This document shows positions 10,976 to 20,803 of a DNA stretch of 64,000 bases, one piece after another. Position 1 is the first letter of the stretch. Every line of letters begins with the position of its first letter. Under the pieces are notes generated by a model, which had not been told where the DNA came from, did not search any database, and saw nothing but the letters and a program-made list of their open reading frames with translations. The DNA is taken from assembly GCA_030748635.1 (NCBI GenBank), contig JASMLP010000020.1, positions 1-64,000 of the forward strand, given 5' to 3'. Source of the DNA: Planctomycetota bacterium (GTDB lineage Bacteria; Planctomycetota; JACQVV01; JASMLP01). The position numbers were made by a program, and so were the translations under genes.

Positions 10976-13900
10976 ATGATCCGGCGAGCTGTACTCAATC
11001 CCGTTTTGGCGAACATCCTGATGGTTTTGTTTGTCGGGGTCGGTTTCTATGCCCTGTCCGATATGCAGCGGCAAACGTTTCCTAATTTCTCTCTCGATCT
11101 GATTCGCATCCAGGTCAAAGATACTGGAGCGAGTCCCGAGGATGTGGAAGAGGGGATCTGCTCCAAGATCGAAGAAAAGGTGCAGAGTGTCGAGGGGGTG
11201 AAGAAGATCGAGTCGACCGCGCTTGAAGGGATGGGGACCGTTCTGGTGCACCTAGAGTCCGGGAAGCGTGACCTGAACAATGTCATGAACGAGATCGATT
11301 CACTCGTTGATGAGATCGATTTCCCCGAAGGTTCCGAATCGCCAAGTGTCGTGGAGCAAAAGTTCTTGTTTCCGGTTATTCAGCTCGTGCTTCACGGAAA
11401 ACTGGATGAACGACATCTGAAGCTGCTAGCCGAAGATATACGAAAAGATTTACTCAAGAAGGAAACGATCAGTCAGGTCGATATTTTTGGAACCAGGGAT
11501 TATCGGGTTCATATTCAGCTTTCCTCTGAACAACTCGAACGCGTGGGTCTTACCTTCGAAGATGTTACAAATAAGATTCGGGCAGAGAGCCTTACCTTGC
11601 CGGCTGGAACCATTCGCGGTCCAAATCGTGAAGTGAGTGTTCGCACCGTTGGTGAGCGGAAAAAGGCTAGGGAATTCGAGGATATCGTTCTGCTCGGCGC
11701 GCCGGGTGGAGGCCATATCACACTCGGGCAGGTGGCTCGAGTTGAGGACGGATTTGATAGTGATGAAATTCGGAGCCGATTTGACGACAAGAAATGTGTT
11801 CAGGTGTATGTCTATCGGACCCAGGACGAAGACACGATAAAAATTGCGCAGGTCGTACGTGATTACCTGGAAGAAAAGAAGTCTGAACTTCCGCCACAAG
11901 CTGAACTTGACGTCTGGTTTGATGCAGCCCCCATGCTTCAGTCACGACTCGATGTTCTGTTCGAAAACATGCTCGCCGGACTGGTTCTCGTCTTCTTGGT
12001 TTTGTTGGTATTTCTCGGTTTTCGTCTTTCGTTCTGGGTTTCCTTAGGCATCCCGGTCTGTTTTCTTGGCTCGATGGCGATTGTCTATTTTTGTGGGGAG
12101 TCGCTGAATATGTGCTCCTCATTTGGTTTTATTCTTGTGCTGGGCATGCTCGTCGATGACGCCATTGTGATCGGAGAAAACGTCGATGTGCACTATCAAG
12201 GAGGCAAGTCTCCTCACCAGGCTGCGATCGATGCGACTCGAGAAGTCGCTGTACCGGTTGCCGCGTCCTCTCTAACGACCATTATTGCGTTTGTGCCCTC
12301 GATGTTTGTCGAGGGAGATATCGGGAAAACGATGAGAGTCATGCCCATTGTTGTGGGTGCGGCGCTCCTCGTTAGTTACATCGAATCCATATTGATATTG
12401 CCTAACCACCTGGCCCACAGTTTTCCGAAGAAAAGGCCAGCGGGAGAACCGGCCAAAAAGGGAATTTTGGGTCGTATTCGTTCGCGGGTCGATCGCCTGC
12501 TCGACTGGTGTTTGCAGCGTGTTTATCTGCCCACACTGGAACTGTGCCTTCGTGCGAAGGGGATGACGATCGGAGTGGGGGTCGCTGCTTTGGTGATTGC
12601 GGGCATTCTGGTTGTTGGAGAGAAACTTCAATATGTGATCATGCCCGAAATTGATACGGAAACGATACGCTGTCGATTCGAGCTAACCGCAGGCTCGACG
12701 ATCGAAAAGACAGAGACGGTTTTACGCAATCTCGAAGACACCGTTCTTGAGTTACAAAAGAAAGTAGGCGGTGGCCTGGTGAAGCATCGCTCTTCGATTG
12801 CCGGGGCATGGACCGGGTCCGATGGTCTCAAGGGAAGCCGATACGGGGAGTTGATCGTTGCGCTCGAACCGTATGAGAGCGGTCGGCCGATGAACGCGAT
12901 GGAATTCAAGGACGCCATACGACGGTCGATGCCCCAGATGGCTGGGGTGAAGCGTATCGCATTTGACAATCTCGATGCGAATCCGGCGGGTATTCCCTTC
13001 GAGGTGCGACTTGTGGGCGTGAACATCGAAGAATTACGAAAAGCTTCTGTGGAGCTACAGGAAGCATTCCGGGCCTATGAAGGGGTCGTCGATGTTCAGG
13101 ATGACGACCAACTTGGACCGCTTGAATATCAGTACCACCTCAAATCTCGTTCCCCTCGGAGTGACATTACGGGAAGTGAACTGGCCAAGCAGCTTCGACA
13201 GTCCTTCTCGGGGCGTTCTTCGGTGACGATCCAGCGGGGAAGAGAGGATGTGGATGTTGTGGTCGAATTGCCGATCAGTCGGCGTTCGAAGGAGGGCCAA
13301 CTCGATCTAATAAAAATACGCGCTCCAGACGGGAAAGCGATCCCCATTGGTCAGGTCGCAGATCGAAAACTGACAAGAAATCAGCAGGTGATACGGCGGG
13401 TCGACCGAGAACGATCCATCCTGGTTTCGGCCCGGATTGACGAGCGTATTGCGAATACCGAACAGATCCTTCGAGACCTGGAAAAAACCTTTTTGAAGGA
13501 TCTGTTGCGTCGATTCCCCGGTGTGTCCATTCAGTTTGGTGGACAACGCAAGCAGACCGAAGATGGGATGCGGAGTCTTGTGGGTGGGTCGGTGATGGCT
13601 TTCGCAGGGATTTACTGCATTCTCGCGTTGACATTTCGGTCGTTTATTCAGCCCTTGATCATCATGTCCATTATACCTGTCTCCTTTTTCGGAGCGGTGG
13701 TTGGCTTGCTTTTGATGGGCTACAAACTTTCTCTCATCTCCGCGGGGGGCCTGATCGGTCTCATGGGGATCGTGGTGAATGATGCTCTGGTGCTCGTTGA
13801 GTTTTTTAACGACTCGATCGCACGAGGGCAGTCCGTGAAAGAAAGTCTTTTGGAGTGCGGAAAAGCACGATTTCGGCCCATTTTTCTCACCAGTTTCACA

Positions 13901-15211
13901 ACATTTATTGGGCTGGTTCCGATGATCTTCGAGACAAGTCTCCAGGCTCAATTTTTGATTCCCATGGCGGTGACCATCGCTTTTGGAATCCTTTTCGAGA
14001 CCGCATTCATTTTGCTTTTGATTCCCGCTCTGCTTTCTTTGACCAACGATTTGCGCTGTGGATTCCATCGCCTTTGGAAGGGAGAAATTACCGCCCCGGA
14101 ATTCGTTGAACCCGCCTATCAGCGTGTCCTGGCCCTGGAGGAAATCGAAGCTCAGCAAGAAGCGGTTGAATTGCCTCAGGAAGTTGCTCAGTTTGGACCG
14201 AGCACATTGCCCACTGGGCTCCATCGGACGCGGGAAACCGGACTCGTGGTTCCGGGGGTCGAATCCGCGACTCCGGTATCTGCGAATCGTCCCAAGGTGA
14301 CGGGTGGTGGCGGAGTGACACGGATTTTCAGGCGCCACCAAGGCATCGACGATCTGCTTCAAATAGCTTCCGATCTCAAAGATAAAGAAGACCATGCTGG
14401 CGCATTACTTCATTATCTGGCGGCACTGCGTCACGATCCGAACCGGGTCGATATTCATGTTTCGATGGGTTTGGTCCGGGCGCAAATGGGAGAAGTGGAC
14501 GCGGCTCTCGCCAGCCTAGATCGCGCGATTGAGCTAGATCCTGAAGATCTGGATATTCGAGATTATCGCGCTTTTACCGCCCTTCGAGGTGAAAGATATG
14601 AATTGGCGATTAGCGATCTGAGTTTTCGGATCGATGCCGATCCAAACAACTTTTTGGCTTTGAAGGCGCGGGCCACAGGCTATCTGGCGACCCGGCAGTA
14701 TGACTTGGCCATGCAAGACCTGGAAGAAGCTCTTGGGTTGGCACCAGAACACGCCGAGGTCCTGTATTTGAGCGGTAATGTGGCTCGTCAAAAGAGAGAA
14801 TTTACTCGAGCGATCGAATTCTATGATCGTTCGTTGGCGCGCAAGCCTGATCAAGCTCGCGCAATCTTTTTCAGAGGATTGTCGCGAGAAAAAAGAGGAG
14901 ATCTCGAAGGCGGAATGGCCGATTATCGCGCCGCGAGAAAAATGGATCCCGATCTCAATGAAGCGCAGTTCAGTATCGCTCGTTGTTTACTCAAGGCAAA
15001 GCAGATGGAAGACGCCGAGGTCAGTTTTTCGAACTATCTGGCCATTTGCCCTGAGCGGTCGTATGCCTATTTGTATCGTGGAAAGGCCCGCAGTTCTTTG
15101 GGAAATCGCCAAGGTGCGGTGAGCGATTTTTCCAAATTCCTGGAAATGAACCCCGAATCGAAAGAGCGTCCTTCGCTGGAACGATATATTCGCCAGCGAG
15201 GGGCTCGTTGA
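10976..15211 (+). CDS. RND efflux permease fused to C-terminal TPR domain
   Basis: A 1411-residue inner-membrane RND (AcrB/HAE-type) transporter. ATG 10976 directly follows an in-frame TTG at 10973 and is the likelier start, although no clear Shine-Dalgarno is seen. It has the N-terminal TM1 (ANILMVLFVGVGFYAL), a periplasmic loop, a TM block with the proton-relay motif GMLVDDAIVIGEN, a second periplasmic loop, and the last TM block with GLMGIVVNDALVLVEF. After a linker (about 1040-1120), residues about 1128-1411 form six or more TPR-like repeats (RAIELDPEDLDI, EALGLAPEHAEV, RSLARKPDQARA). RND permeases normally end after TM12, so the cytoplasmic TPR tail is unusual. The likely adaptor is the minus-strand gene ending at 18883; two ABC1 kinases lie between. 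Confidence 0.9.
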   Translation: MIRRAVLNPVLANILMVLFVGVGFYALSDMQRQTFPNFSLDLIRIQVKDTGASPEDVEEGICSKIEEKVQSVEGVKKIESTALEGMGTVLVHLESGKRDLNNVMNEIDSLVDEIDFPEGSESPSVVEQKFLFPVIQLVLHGKLDERHLKLLAEDIRKDLLKKETISQVDIFGTRDYRVHIQLSSEQLERVGLTFEDVTNKIRAESLTLPAGTIRGPNREVSVRTVGERKKAREFEDIVLLGAPGGGHITLGQVARVEDGFDSDEIRSRFDDKKCVQVYVYRTQDEDTIKIAQVVRDYLEEKKSELPPQAELDVWFDAAPMLQSRLDVLFENMLAGLVLVFLVLLVFLGFRLSFWVSLGIPVCFLGSMAIVYFCGESLNMCSSFGFILVLGMLVDDAIVIGENVDVHYQGGKSPHQAAIDATREVAVPVAASSLTTIIAFVPSMFVEGDIGKTMRVMPIVVGAALLVSYIESILILPNHLAHSFPKKRPAGEPAKKGILGRIRSRVDRLLDWCLQRVYLPTLELCLRAKGMTIGVGVAALVIAGILVVGEKLQYVIMPEIDTETIRCRFELTAGSTIEKTETVLRNLEDTVLELQKKVGGGLVKHRSSIAGAWTGSDGLKGSRYGELIVALEPYESGRPMNAMEFKDAIRRSMPQMAGVKRIAFDNLDANPAGIPFEVRLVGVNIEELRKASVELQEAFRAYEGVVDVQDDDQLGPLEYQYHLKSRSPRSDITGSELAKQLRQSFSGRSSVTIQRGREDVDVVVELPISRRSKEGQLDLIKIRAPDGKAIPIGQVADRKLTRNQQVIRRVDRERSILVSARIDERIANTEQILRDLEKTFLKDLLRRFPGVSIQFGGQRKQTEDGMRSLVGGSVMAFAGIYCILALTFRSFIQPLIIMSIIPVSFFGAVVGLLLMGYKLSLISAGGLIGLMGIVVNDALVLVEFFNDSIARGQSVKESLLECGKARFRPIFLTSFTTFIGLVPMIFETSLQAQFLIPMAVTIAFGILFETAFILLLIPALLSLTNDLRCGFHRLWKGEITAPEFVEPAYQRVLALEEIEAQQEAVELPQEVAQFGPSTLPTGLHRTRETGLVVPGVESATPVSANRPKVTGGGGVTRIFRRHQGIDDLLQIASDLKDKEDHAGALLHYLAALRHDPNRVDIHVSMGLVRAQMGEVDAALASLDRAIELDPEDLDIRDYRAFTALRGERYELAISDLSFRIDADPNNFLALKARATGYLATRQYDLAMQDLEEALGLAPEHAEVLYLSGNVARQKREFTRAIEFYDRSLARKPDQARAIFFRGLSREKRGDLEGGMADYRAARKMDPDLNEAQFSIARCLLKAKQMEDAEVSFSNYLAICPERSYAYLYRGKARSSLGNRQGAVSDFSKFLEMNPESKERPSLERYIRQRGAR

Positions 15212-15239
15212 GGTCACCTCGGAGTCTCCGGATACGATA

Positions 15240-17042
15240 ATGCTCGAAGAAACCCAAATCCCTTCCTCTCTCTTCGGTAACGAGGAACGACCGGAGGTGC
15301 GCACCGCTCAGCGGCAAGAAGTCCGTTGGCGTTTTGGGCAGGTTGTTCGTGAACTGTTTCCTCTTTTCGTGAAAATACTTTCGGGCGTGGAACCAGAGGA
15401 GGGATTGTCGCTAGGAAGGCGTTCGCGGGACTCTTTCGACCGACTTGGGGGTTTGTGGTTGTGGCTGGCTGAATACTTAAGTCTTTTTGACGACGCGCTG
15501 GGGCGCGATTTTTGCTTTTCGCTTCAGGAGCTTTCAACAAGAAGTACAGGGTTTTCGTTCGATCAGGTACGGCAAATTATCGAGGAGAGTTACGGACAGA
15601 GGATGGAGACTCTGTTCGAGGAATTCGATCGTGTACCTTGGGCTATCGGTACAACGAGTCAGGTTCATAGGGCGCGACTGTCGAAGACGAATACCCTGGT
15701 TGCGGTGAAGGTGCGACGTCCGGATGTCGACATGACCTTTGCTAGAGACCACAAGATTTTTCTCGGCATGCTAAAGAGAATGAATCGGTTTCGCCGTTTC
15801 GATTCACTTCAGATCGAAGACGCTCTTTGGGAGTTTGAGCAACAGTTTCGAGAGGATCTGGATTTTCGTAGGGAGTGGAGTTCACTCCGGAAGATGCGAC
15901 GCACATTACGCTCGCATAGCATTTATGTACCACGTACATGGGACCGGTTCAGGAGCCAACGTGTGGTGGTCATGGAGTGGATCGAGGGAGTTTCACTCAT
16001 GGAGGCAATACGTTGTAGCCATGAGGATGGGGAGCGGTTCGAGCGCTGGTCCCACGAGAACCAGGTAGATCGGGTGAAAGTCGCCAAGAGGCTTTTTCAA
16101 ACCTTTCTCCGACAAGTGCTGGAGGAAGATCGTTATCACGGCGATTGGCACCCCTCAAATATTCTTCTTTTGAAAGACAGTCGGATCGCACTGGTAGATT
16201 TTGGTTCAGTGGGTAGGAGTTGGGCTGATTTTCAGGAGTTGCACCAGCGATATTTACAGGCGATTTCCGAGGCTGATTATCATCGGGCTACTCATTCGTT
16301 TGTCTCCTTACGTGAGCCTATTCCGCCTGTGGATCTGGATCGATTCCAACGTCGACTCCTGGCCGTATTTAGGGCCTGGGATGCAAGAGAAAGTATTCGC
16401 AGTTTGCCATTCGAAGGTCGTTCCATGATCGCTCTCAACGAAGATCTGGCTGCGGTGACACGAGAATTTCGTTTTGGTTTTGAGTGGTCACTTTTCCGGG
16501 TGGACTTGGGATTCAAGGCTTTGGATACGGTATTCAGGAATCTGGCACCGCAGATTCGTTATCGTCGTGAATTGCAGCGTTATTTCCAAAAATATGAAGC
16601 GAGAACATTTCGAAAAACGATGCGTGATTCTCTGGTGTCGGTCGACGCAGGCATGGCTTTGTCGTCGGCAGGCCAACTGCCTCGAAATGTCGGGGATCTG
16701 CTCAGGTCGATGGATAACATGTTGTTGCGCGGAGCTATCGGCTTGGAAGAATCCACCAATAAGATGGCTGTGGTCATGCAGGTGTTTCTCGCTCGGGCTC
16801 GACAGGGGGTTTTGTTGGTAGGAGGAATATTATCCATCCTGTTTTTGCATCAGCGCTGGGATGGTTTCTCCCTTCCTTCCGAGTCGTCGGCGGTATTGTC
16901 CTGGTTTTCTGACGCGCCGATTTTATCGGGTTGGGATTGGATCATTTTGTTTATCGCTTGGTGGTTCTTGTATCGTGGTTTTGGACACATTGTTTCTCGT
17001 CTGGCGAGTCGTCAACACGCTCATGTGAAGATGTTGGGGTGA
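15240..17042 (+). CDS. ABC1/UbiB-like atypical kinase, divergent paralogue
   Basis: A 600-residue ABC1 (UbiB/ADCK) family protein starting 28 bases after the RND gene. It keeps the ATP-site lysine region (LVAVKVRRPDVD), the catalytic-loop-like HGDWHPSNI and the metal-binding DFGSVG, and ends in two hydrophobic segments (GVLLVGGILSILFL and WDWIILFIAWWFLY). The family-defining KxGQ motif is missing: the equivalent stretch at about residues 69-83 reads GGLWLWLAEYLSLF. The Ala-rich nucleotide loop is also changed (WAIGTTSQVHRA instead of AAASIGQVHRA). It is the same length as the next gene and similar throughout, so the two arose by tandem duplication. Role unknown; UbiB homologues act in quinone or lipid handling at membranes. 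Confidence 0.85.
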   Translation: MLEETQIPSSLFGNEERPEVRTAQRQEVRWRFGQVVRELFPLFVKILSGVEPEEGLSLGRRSRDSFDRLGGLWLWLAEYLSLFDDALGRDFCFSLQELSTRSTGFSFDQVRQIIEESYGQRMETLFEEFDRVPWAIGTTSQVHRARLSKTNTLVAVKVRRPDVDMTFARDHKIFLGMLKRMNRFRRFDSLQIEDALWEFEQQFREDLDFRREWSSLRKMRRTLRSHSIYVPRTWDRFRSQRVVVMEWIEGVSLMEAIRCSHEDGERFERWSHENQVDRVKVAKRLFQTFLRQVLEEDRYHGDWHPSNILLLKDSRIALVDFGSVGRSWADFQELHQRYLQAISEADYHRATHSFVSLREPIPPVDLDRFQRRLLAVFRAWDARESIRSLPFEGRSMIALNEDLAAVTREFRFGFEWSLFRVDLGFKALDTVFRNLAPQIRYRRELQRYFQKYEARTFRKTMRDSLVSVDAGMALSSAGQLPRNVGDLLRSMDNMLLRGAIGLEESTNKMAVVMQVFLARARQGVLLVGGILSILFLHQRWDGFSLPSESSAVLSWFSDAPILSGWDWIILFIAWWFLYRGFGHIVSRLASRQHAHVKMLG

Positions 17043-17046
17043 TGGG

Positions 17047-18849
17047 ATGAAGCGGATTCGACCCGAACATTGTCCCACTTCACTGATTTCTGACTCAGAG
17101 CAGGCCAAGATTGAAATCAGTTCGCCTAGGGAATCCCGTTTCAGGAAAGTGAAAACATTCGCTTCTTTGATGTCGTTGGGCACACGACTAGCTGTCAGCC
17201 AATTCCTGAAAAAGAATTCTCCAGAGAAAGCGGGTCAACAGGTTCGGAAAACCGCTGAAAGATTGGGTGGACTCTGGACCAAAGTTGCCCAGATTCTCTC
17301 GCTTCGTTTCGATCGGTTTCCACGCGATTTTTGTCTGGAATTGATGAAAGTTCAGGATCGATCCGAGGGTTTTTCGCCTGAGATTGCTCGACAAATCATC
17401 GAGGAAGATTTCGGTCAACCCATCGAGGCGGTGTTTTCGGATTTCGAATCCTACCCTTTCGCTGCGGCGTCGATTGGGCAGGTGCATCGAGCTGCTTTGC
17501 GTAATCCGATGGGTCAGAAGGTCGCGGTAAAAGTCCAGCGACCGGGAATTGATGAGGTTTTTGATGCGGATCTCCGGATTTTGAGAAGTTTGGTTTGGTG
17601 GATCGAGCGAATCCCCACTCTTCGGTATTGGCGATTAACGGAGGCAGTGAGTGAAGTCGAATTGATTGCCGAAGAGGAACTCGACTATCGGCGGGAGGCG
17701 GACTCTATTCGCCGTATGCGAAAACAGTTACGAGAACATGATGTTTATGTTCCCAAAACATGGAGTCGCTACAACACATCCCGAGTTTTGACGATGGAGT
17801 TTGTTGGGGGGGTTCTGGCCTCCGATGTCATTTCTGTACGCGGCTCCGATCGCTCGCGCGTCGACTCCTGGTTGGAGGAGAACAACATCGATTTGAAAAA
17901 GGTGGCTCAAGATCTTTTCATCTCTTTTCAGCGACAACGCTTGGACGAACCCCGTTTTCACGGCGATCTTCACGCTGGAAATATCGTGTTGCTGCGAGAT
18001 AGTCGCGTAGCGCTGATCGATTTCGGAACGATTGGGCGCCTCTATCCTCAAGATCAGAGAAAAGTAAATCGCTACTTTCAGGCCATCCTGAATCGGCAGT
18101 ACAAACTGGCGGCCGAAAGGATGCTTCTGTTTTTCGAACCGTTTCCGCCGATCGATCTGAATGGGTTTCGAAAGGACTGGGTTCGAGTTCTTCGGCAGTA
18201 CATGGGAGATAGTGAGGTTCGAGGATTGAGTCAGGATGAACGACTGGGTCTCGGCTTGTTTTCGATGTATGCGGTTTTGGGACGTCGGCACGATGTACCG
18301 ACGAACTGGGCTTGGCTTCAGATGTCTCGAGCCGAATATACGATGATGGCAGTTGTTCAGAATTTCGATGACGACTTCGAGACAGAAACCGCTCTTCGTG
18401 CATACTTTGAAGCCACGACTCGACGAGCGGTTCGCAAGATCGCCTCACCGCAGTGGCAAGCCAGAATGGGGCGATCTGTGTTATCTCAGGCAGCTCAAAT
18501 CCCGCTGCAACTCGATGTTTGGGTCCATGAGGCGGGAACGGCTATGGAGCGAAATGCCCTGCGGTTCCAGGCGACCTCCTCGAAACTTGCACAGGGATTT
18601 GAAGGGGTTGTTGGACTTTTCGTTCCGATCTTTAAGCTTTTTGGTGCATTTCTTTTCCTGGTATTTTTGGTCCAGAGGGTTCCGGTGGTGGGGAACTGGG
18701 TTCCTGCGGGGCAGTGGGCGAAAATTCTCAAATCACTTCCGGAATTTTCTTCTCCCGACTGGATGATCGCGGCAGCGGTTTATCTCTTCTTCTTACGGAT
18801 GCTTTTTCAAGTGAGATCCAGCCTCTCTACTCACGATTCTGCTCGTTGA
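17047..18849 (+). CDS. ABC1/UbiB-like atypical kinase
   Basis: The second 600-residue ABC1 family protein, beginning four bases after the first. Here the motifs are closer to canonical: GGLWTKVAQILSLRFD for the KxGQ region, AAASIGQVHRAAL for the Ala-rich loop, VAVKVQRPGID, EEELDYRREADS, HGDLHAGNIVLLRDS and DFGTIGRL. The C-terminus has membrane segments (LFGAFLFLVFLVQRVP and WMIAAAVYLFFLRMLF). UbiB-type proteins are needed for ubiquinone synthesis or lipid/quinone trafficking. No quinone-synthesis gene is nearby; the neighbours are an RND permease and adaptor, so a role in membrane lipid or efflux-substrate handling is possible but inferred. The start codon ATG 17047 has GGTGATGGG before it. 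Confidence 0.9.
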   Translation: MKRIRPEHCPTSLISDSEQAKIEISSPRESRFRKVKTFASLMSLGTRLAVSQFLKKNSPEKAGQQVRKTAERLGGLWTKVAQILSLRFDRFPRDFCLELMKVQDRSEGFSPEIARQIIEEDFGQPIEAVFSDFESYPFAAASIGQVHRAALRNPMGQKVAVKVQRPGIDEVFDADLRILRSLVWWIERIPTLRYWRLTEAVSEVELIAEEELDYRREADSIRRMRKQLREHDVYVPKTWSRYNTSRVLTMEFVGGVLASDVISVRGSDRSRVDSWLEENNIDLKKVAQDLFISFQRQRLDEPRFHGDLHAGNIVLLRDSRVALIDFGTIGRLYPQDQRKVNRYFQAILNRQYKLAAERMLLFFEPFPPIDLNGFRKDWVRVLRQYMGDSEVRGLSQDERLGLGLFSMYAVLGRRHDVPTNWAWLQMSRAEYTMMAVVQNFDDDFETETALRAYFEATTRRAVRKIASPQWQARMGRSVLSQAAQIPLQLDVWVHEAGTAMERNALRFQATSSKLAQGFEGVVGLFVPIFKLFGAFLFLVFLVQRVPVVGNWVPAGQWAKILKSLPEFSSPDWMIAAAVYLFFLRMLFQVRSSLSTHDSAR

Positions 18850-18882
18850 GGATTCGAGAAATCTGGGAGGTCGGATATCAAA

Positions 18883-20328
18883 TCAAGGAGATTGCTGCCA
18901 AGGCAGGGATCGTACACGCATGCCAGGTACTGCTTGCGAAAGCCCGGAGACGACCAGGAATTCACCCGCTTCGAGGTTCTGTTCTACGAGATAGGAGTCC
19001 TCCGTGATTCGAACGGGCTCGATTCTTCGCATTACCAGTCGTTTATTCTTTACGATGTATACCGTTTGGTTTTCGTGTATTGCGCTTCGAGGAATTACGA
19101 AAATATGTTTGGGGGCTCGGCTCTGAATTCGAACCTGACAGTACATTCCGGGCGATAAGGGTATTTTTTTACCGGGAATGATCTCGTGGCCGGGGTCTTC
19201 GATGCGGACGATCGCGGTCGTCATTCGCGTCGCTTGGTCGAGTTCGCGCAGAAACCGATTTATGCGTCCAGTCCACATGTAATCAGGGTTGGAATACAGG
19301 ACGATTTCTACATCGGGAATGGATTGAAGGTATCGGCTCAGATCGACACTCTTTGTTGGGGAGGAATCCGCCGCGCGGATTCCTCGGATCCAGAGGGCGT
19401 CTTCAATTTGGATCGAGATCGGGATCTCGATGCCTTCTTCGGTGGGCATGATCCATCCAAGGTCGACTCCTGCTTGAATCACATCTCCCCTGGAGAGCTG
19501 CTTGACGGCTTGTCCGGTTTCCCTGTTTTTGAGGATAATCACGCCATCAACCGGAGAATCAACGGAACACCGTTTTCGTTGAAGTTGGCGGCGTTCGAGT
19601 TGGGTTTGAGTCACTTGCCTTTTGGCTTCAAGGACTTTTTCAAGGGAGAGAACGGCCTTTTTTTGGGCAATTTGGGACTGGATGATGATAGGGATCTGGT
19701 CGACTCGGCTCTGGACCGGCAGGAGCGCCTGTTGGTGCTGATTGAGATTTTGTTGAGCCGATTCCAGAACACTGCGTGAAGTCGCACCACTTTTGAGTAG
19801 TTTTTGAAGCCGTTCGACCTCCGGTCGGGCGAGCGCTACGGATTTCTTTTTCGCTTCGAGAGATTTTTTCTGGTCGATTAACTCTTGTTCGAGTCGGGCG
19901 ATTTCCACGTCGAGTGGACCGATATCCGCACGTAATTTTTCACTACGGGCGGCAAATTCGAGAAGTAAAGCGTTAAGTTCGGCGATGGATAGATCGGTCT
20001 CTTCGTGATCGACTTGAAAGAGATTTTCATCCTGTTTGACTTCTTGGCCTTCTCGGAAGTGACCAGAAACTTCTTTGATCTCGCCAGAAACTTGTGAACG
20101 GATGGAATAAACCTGGGGAACGCGAGCGGTACCGTAGGCGAGAATCGGCATGGGAGAAGAACCGGCTTCGAGTTGCATTACGCGGACGATGGGGGAACGA
20201 TCCGCACCCTGATCCGCACGTTTTTCGGGAGGAGATGCAAGGCCGACGATTCTTGCGATAAGAAGCGCTCCAGCGACCGGAATCGCAAAGAGGATAGCCT
20301 GCAAACCAAACCTGGAGGTAGCTTTCAT
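18883..20328 (-). CDS. RND-type periplasmic adaptor (membrane fusion protein)
   Basis: A 481-residue HlyD/AcrA-like adaptor that would join an inner-membrane pump to an outer-membrane channel. ATG 20328 is chosen because it places the TM anchor (FGLQAILFAIPVAGALLIARI) at residues 6-26; further upstream codons would extend it by 34 unlikely residues. Features are the first lipoyl half (QVSGEIKEVSGHFREGQEVK), a long coiled coil (about 115-240), the second half (SVDSPVDGVII) and a beta-barrel region (SPGMYCQVRIQSRAPKHIFVIPRSAI). This is the RND-adaptor style rather than the type I secretion style. It converges on the ABC1 kinase genes and most likely serves the permease at 10976. It could also serve the nearby C39 transporter-like protein; sequence alone does not decide. 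Confidence 0.88.
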   Translation of the reverse strand: MKATSRFGLQAILFAIPVAGALLIARIVGLASPPEKRADQGADRSPIVRVMQLEAGSSPMPILAYGTARVPQVYSIRSQVSGEIKEVSGHFREGQEVKQDENLFQVDHEETDLSIAELNALLLEFAARSEKLRADIGPLDVEIARLEQELIDQKKSLEAKKKSVALARPEVERLQKLLKSGATSRSVLESAQQNLNQHQQALLPVQSRVDQIPIIIQSQIAQKKAVLSLEKVLEAKRQVTQTQLERRQLQRKRCSVDSPVDGVIILKNRETGQAVKQLSRGDVIQAGVDLGWIMPTEEGIEIPISIQIEDALWIRGIRAADSSPTKSVDLSRYLQSIPDVEIVLYSNPDYMWTGRINRFLRELDQATRMTTAIVRIEDPGHEIIPGKKIPLSPGMYCQVRIQSRAPKHIFVIPRSAIHENQTVYIVKNKRLVMRRIEPVRITEDSYLVEQNLEAGEFLVVSGLSQAVPGMRVRSLPWQQSP

Positions 20329-20456
20329 GATAAAATGAAATTTCTTGATTGCTGCCTCAAGAAAAGAGGCACTGCTCGGATACGAGAGGTTAATTGCTTC
20401 AATTTGATATGATAACCTGAACAGATTCAATTAGGTGGTCTTCTCGGGAGGTTTTC

Positions 20457-20756
20457 ATGCAAAACGTGCGTGCGTTTCCAAAAGCGGTTAAGCGGGTTTC
20501 GGTGATCGACTCGGATGGTGAATCGGTGGTTTTTCGAAAGAACCGGAAGAAGAAAAAAGAAGCCACACTCCTTCGTCCGGTGGCTCGAATGATTCGAGCA
20601 TATGCTGACGCATTGGATGCGGGAGCAACGGAGTTCAAGGGGCGCAACACTCGGTCCCGTCAAAAAAAGAAGAACGGCGTTTTTGTCGATTTGCCACAGA
20701 ATGTCTTCAAGGCAGGCAAAAAAGGCGCAAAAAAATTGAGAAAAAACATCCTTTGA
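20457..20756 (+). CDS. Small Lys-rich protein, DUF6312-like
   Basis: A 99-residue basic protein. GGGAGG (20445-20450) lies seven bases before ATG 20457, a strong ribosome site. It has an N-terminal stretch VKRVSVIDSDGESVVF, a KNRKKKKE cluster, a middle helix (LLRPVARMIRAYADAL) and a C-terminal motif KKKNGVFVDLPQNVFKAG ending in KKLRKNIL. This pattern matches my recollection of the DUF6312 family, a group of short proteins of unknown function. It is divergent from the RND adaptor (128 bases between starts) and is followed after 47 bases by the parvulin gene. It may be a substrate or accessory of the neighbouring parvulin/C39 machinery; that is inference from position. Confidence 0.75.
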   Translation: MQNVRAFPKAVKRVSVIDSDGESVVFRKNRKKKKEATLLRPVARMIRAYADALDAGATEFKGRNTRSRQKKKNGVFVDLPQNVFKAGKKGAKKLRKNIL

Positions 20757-20803
20757 AGAGGGGTGTATATCTCGGTGACTGATGTGAGACACCGGATTCT
20801 ATT

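Noticed and set aside
18883-20328. Adaptor as the dedicated HlyD of the C39 protein
   Set aside because: Its sequence style is that of RND adaptors and an RND permease lies in the same neighbourhood; kept only as an alternative.
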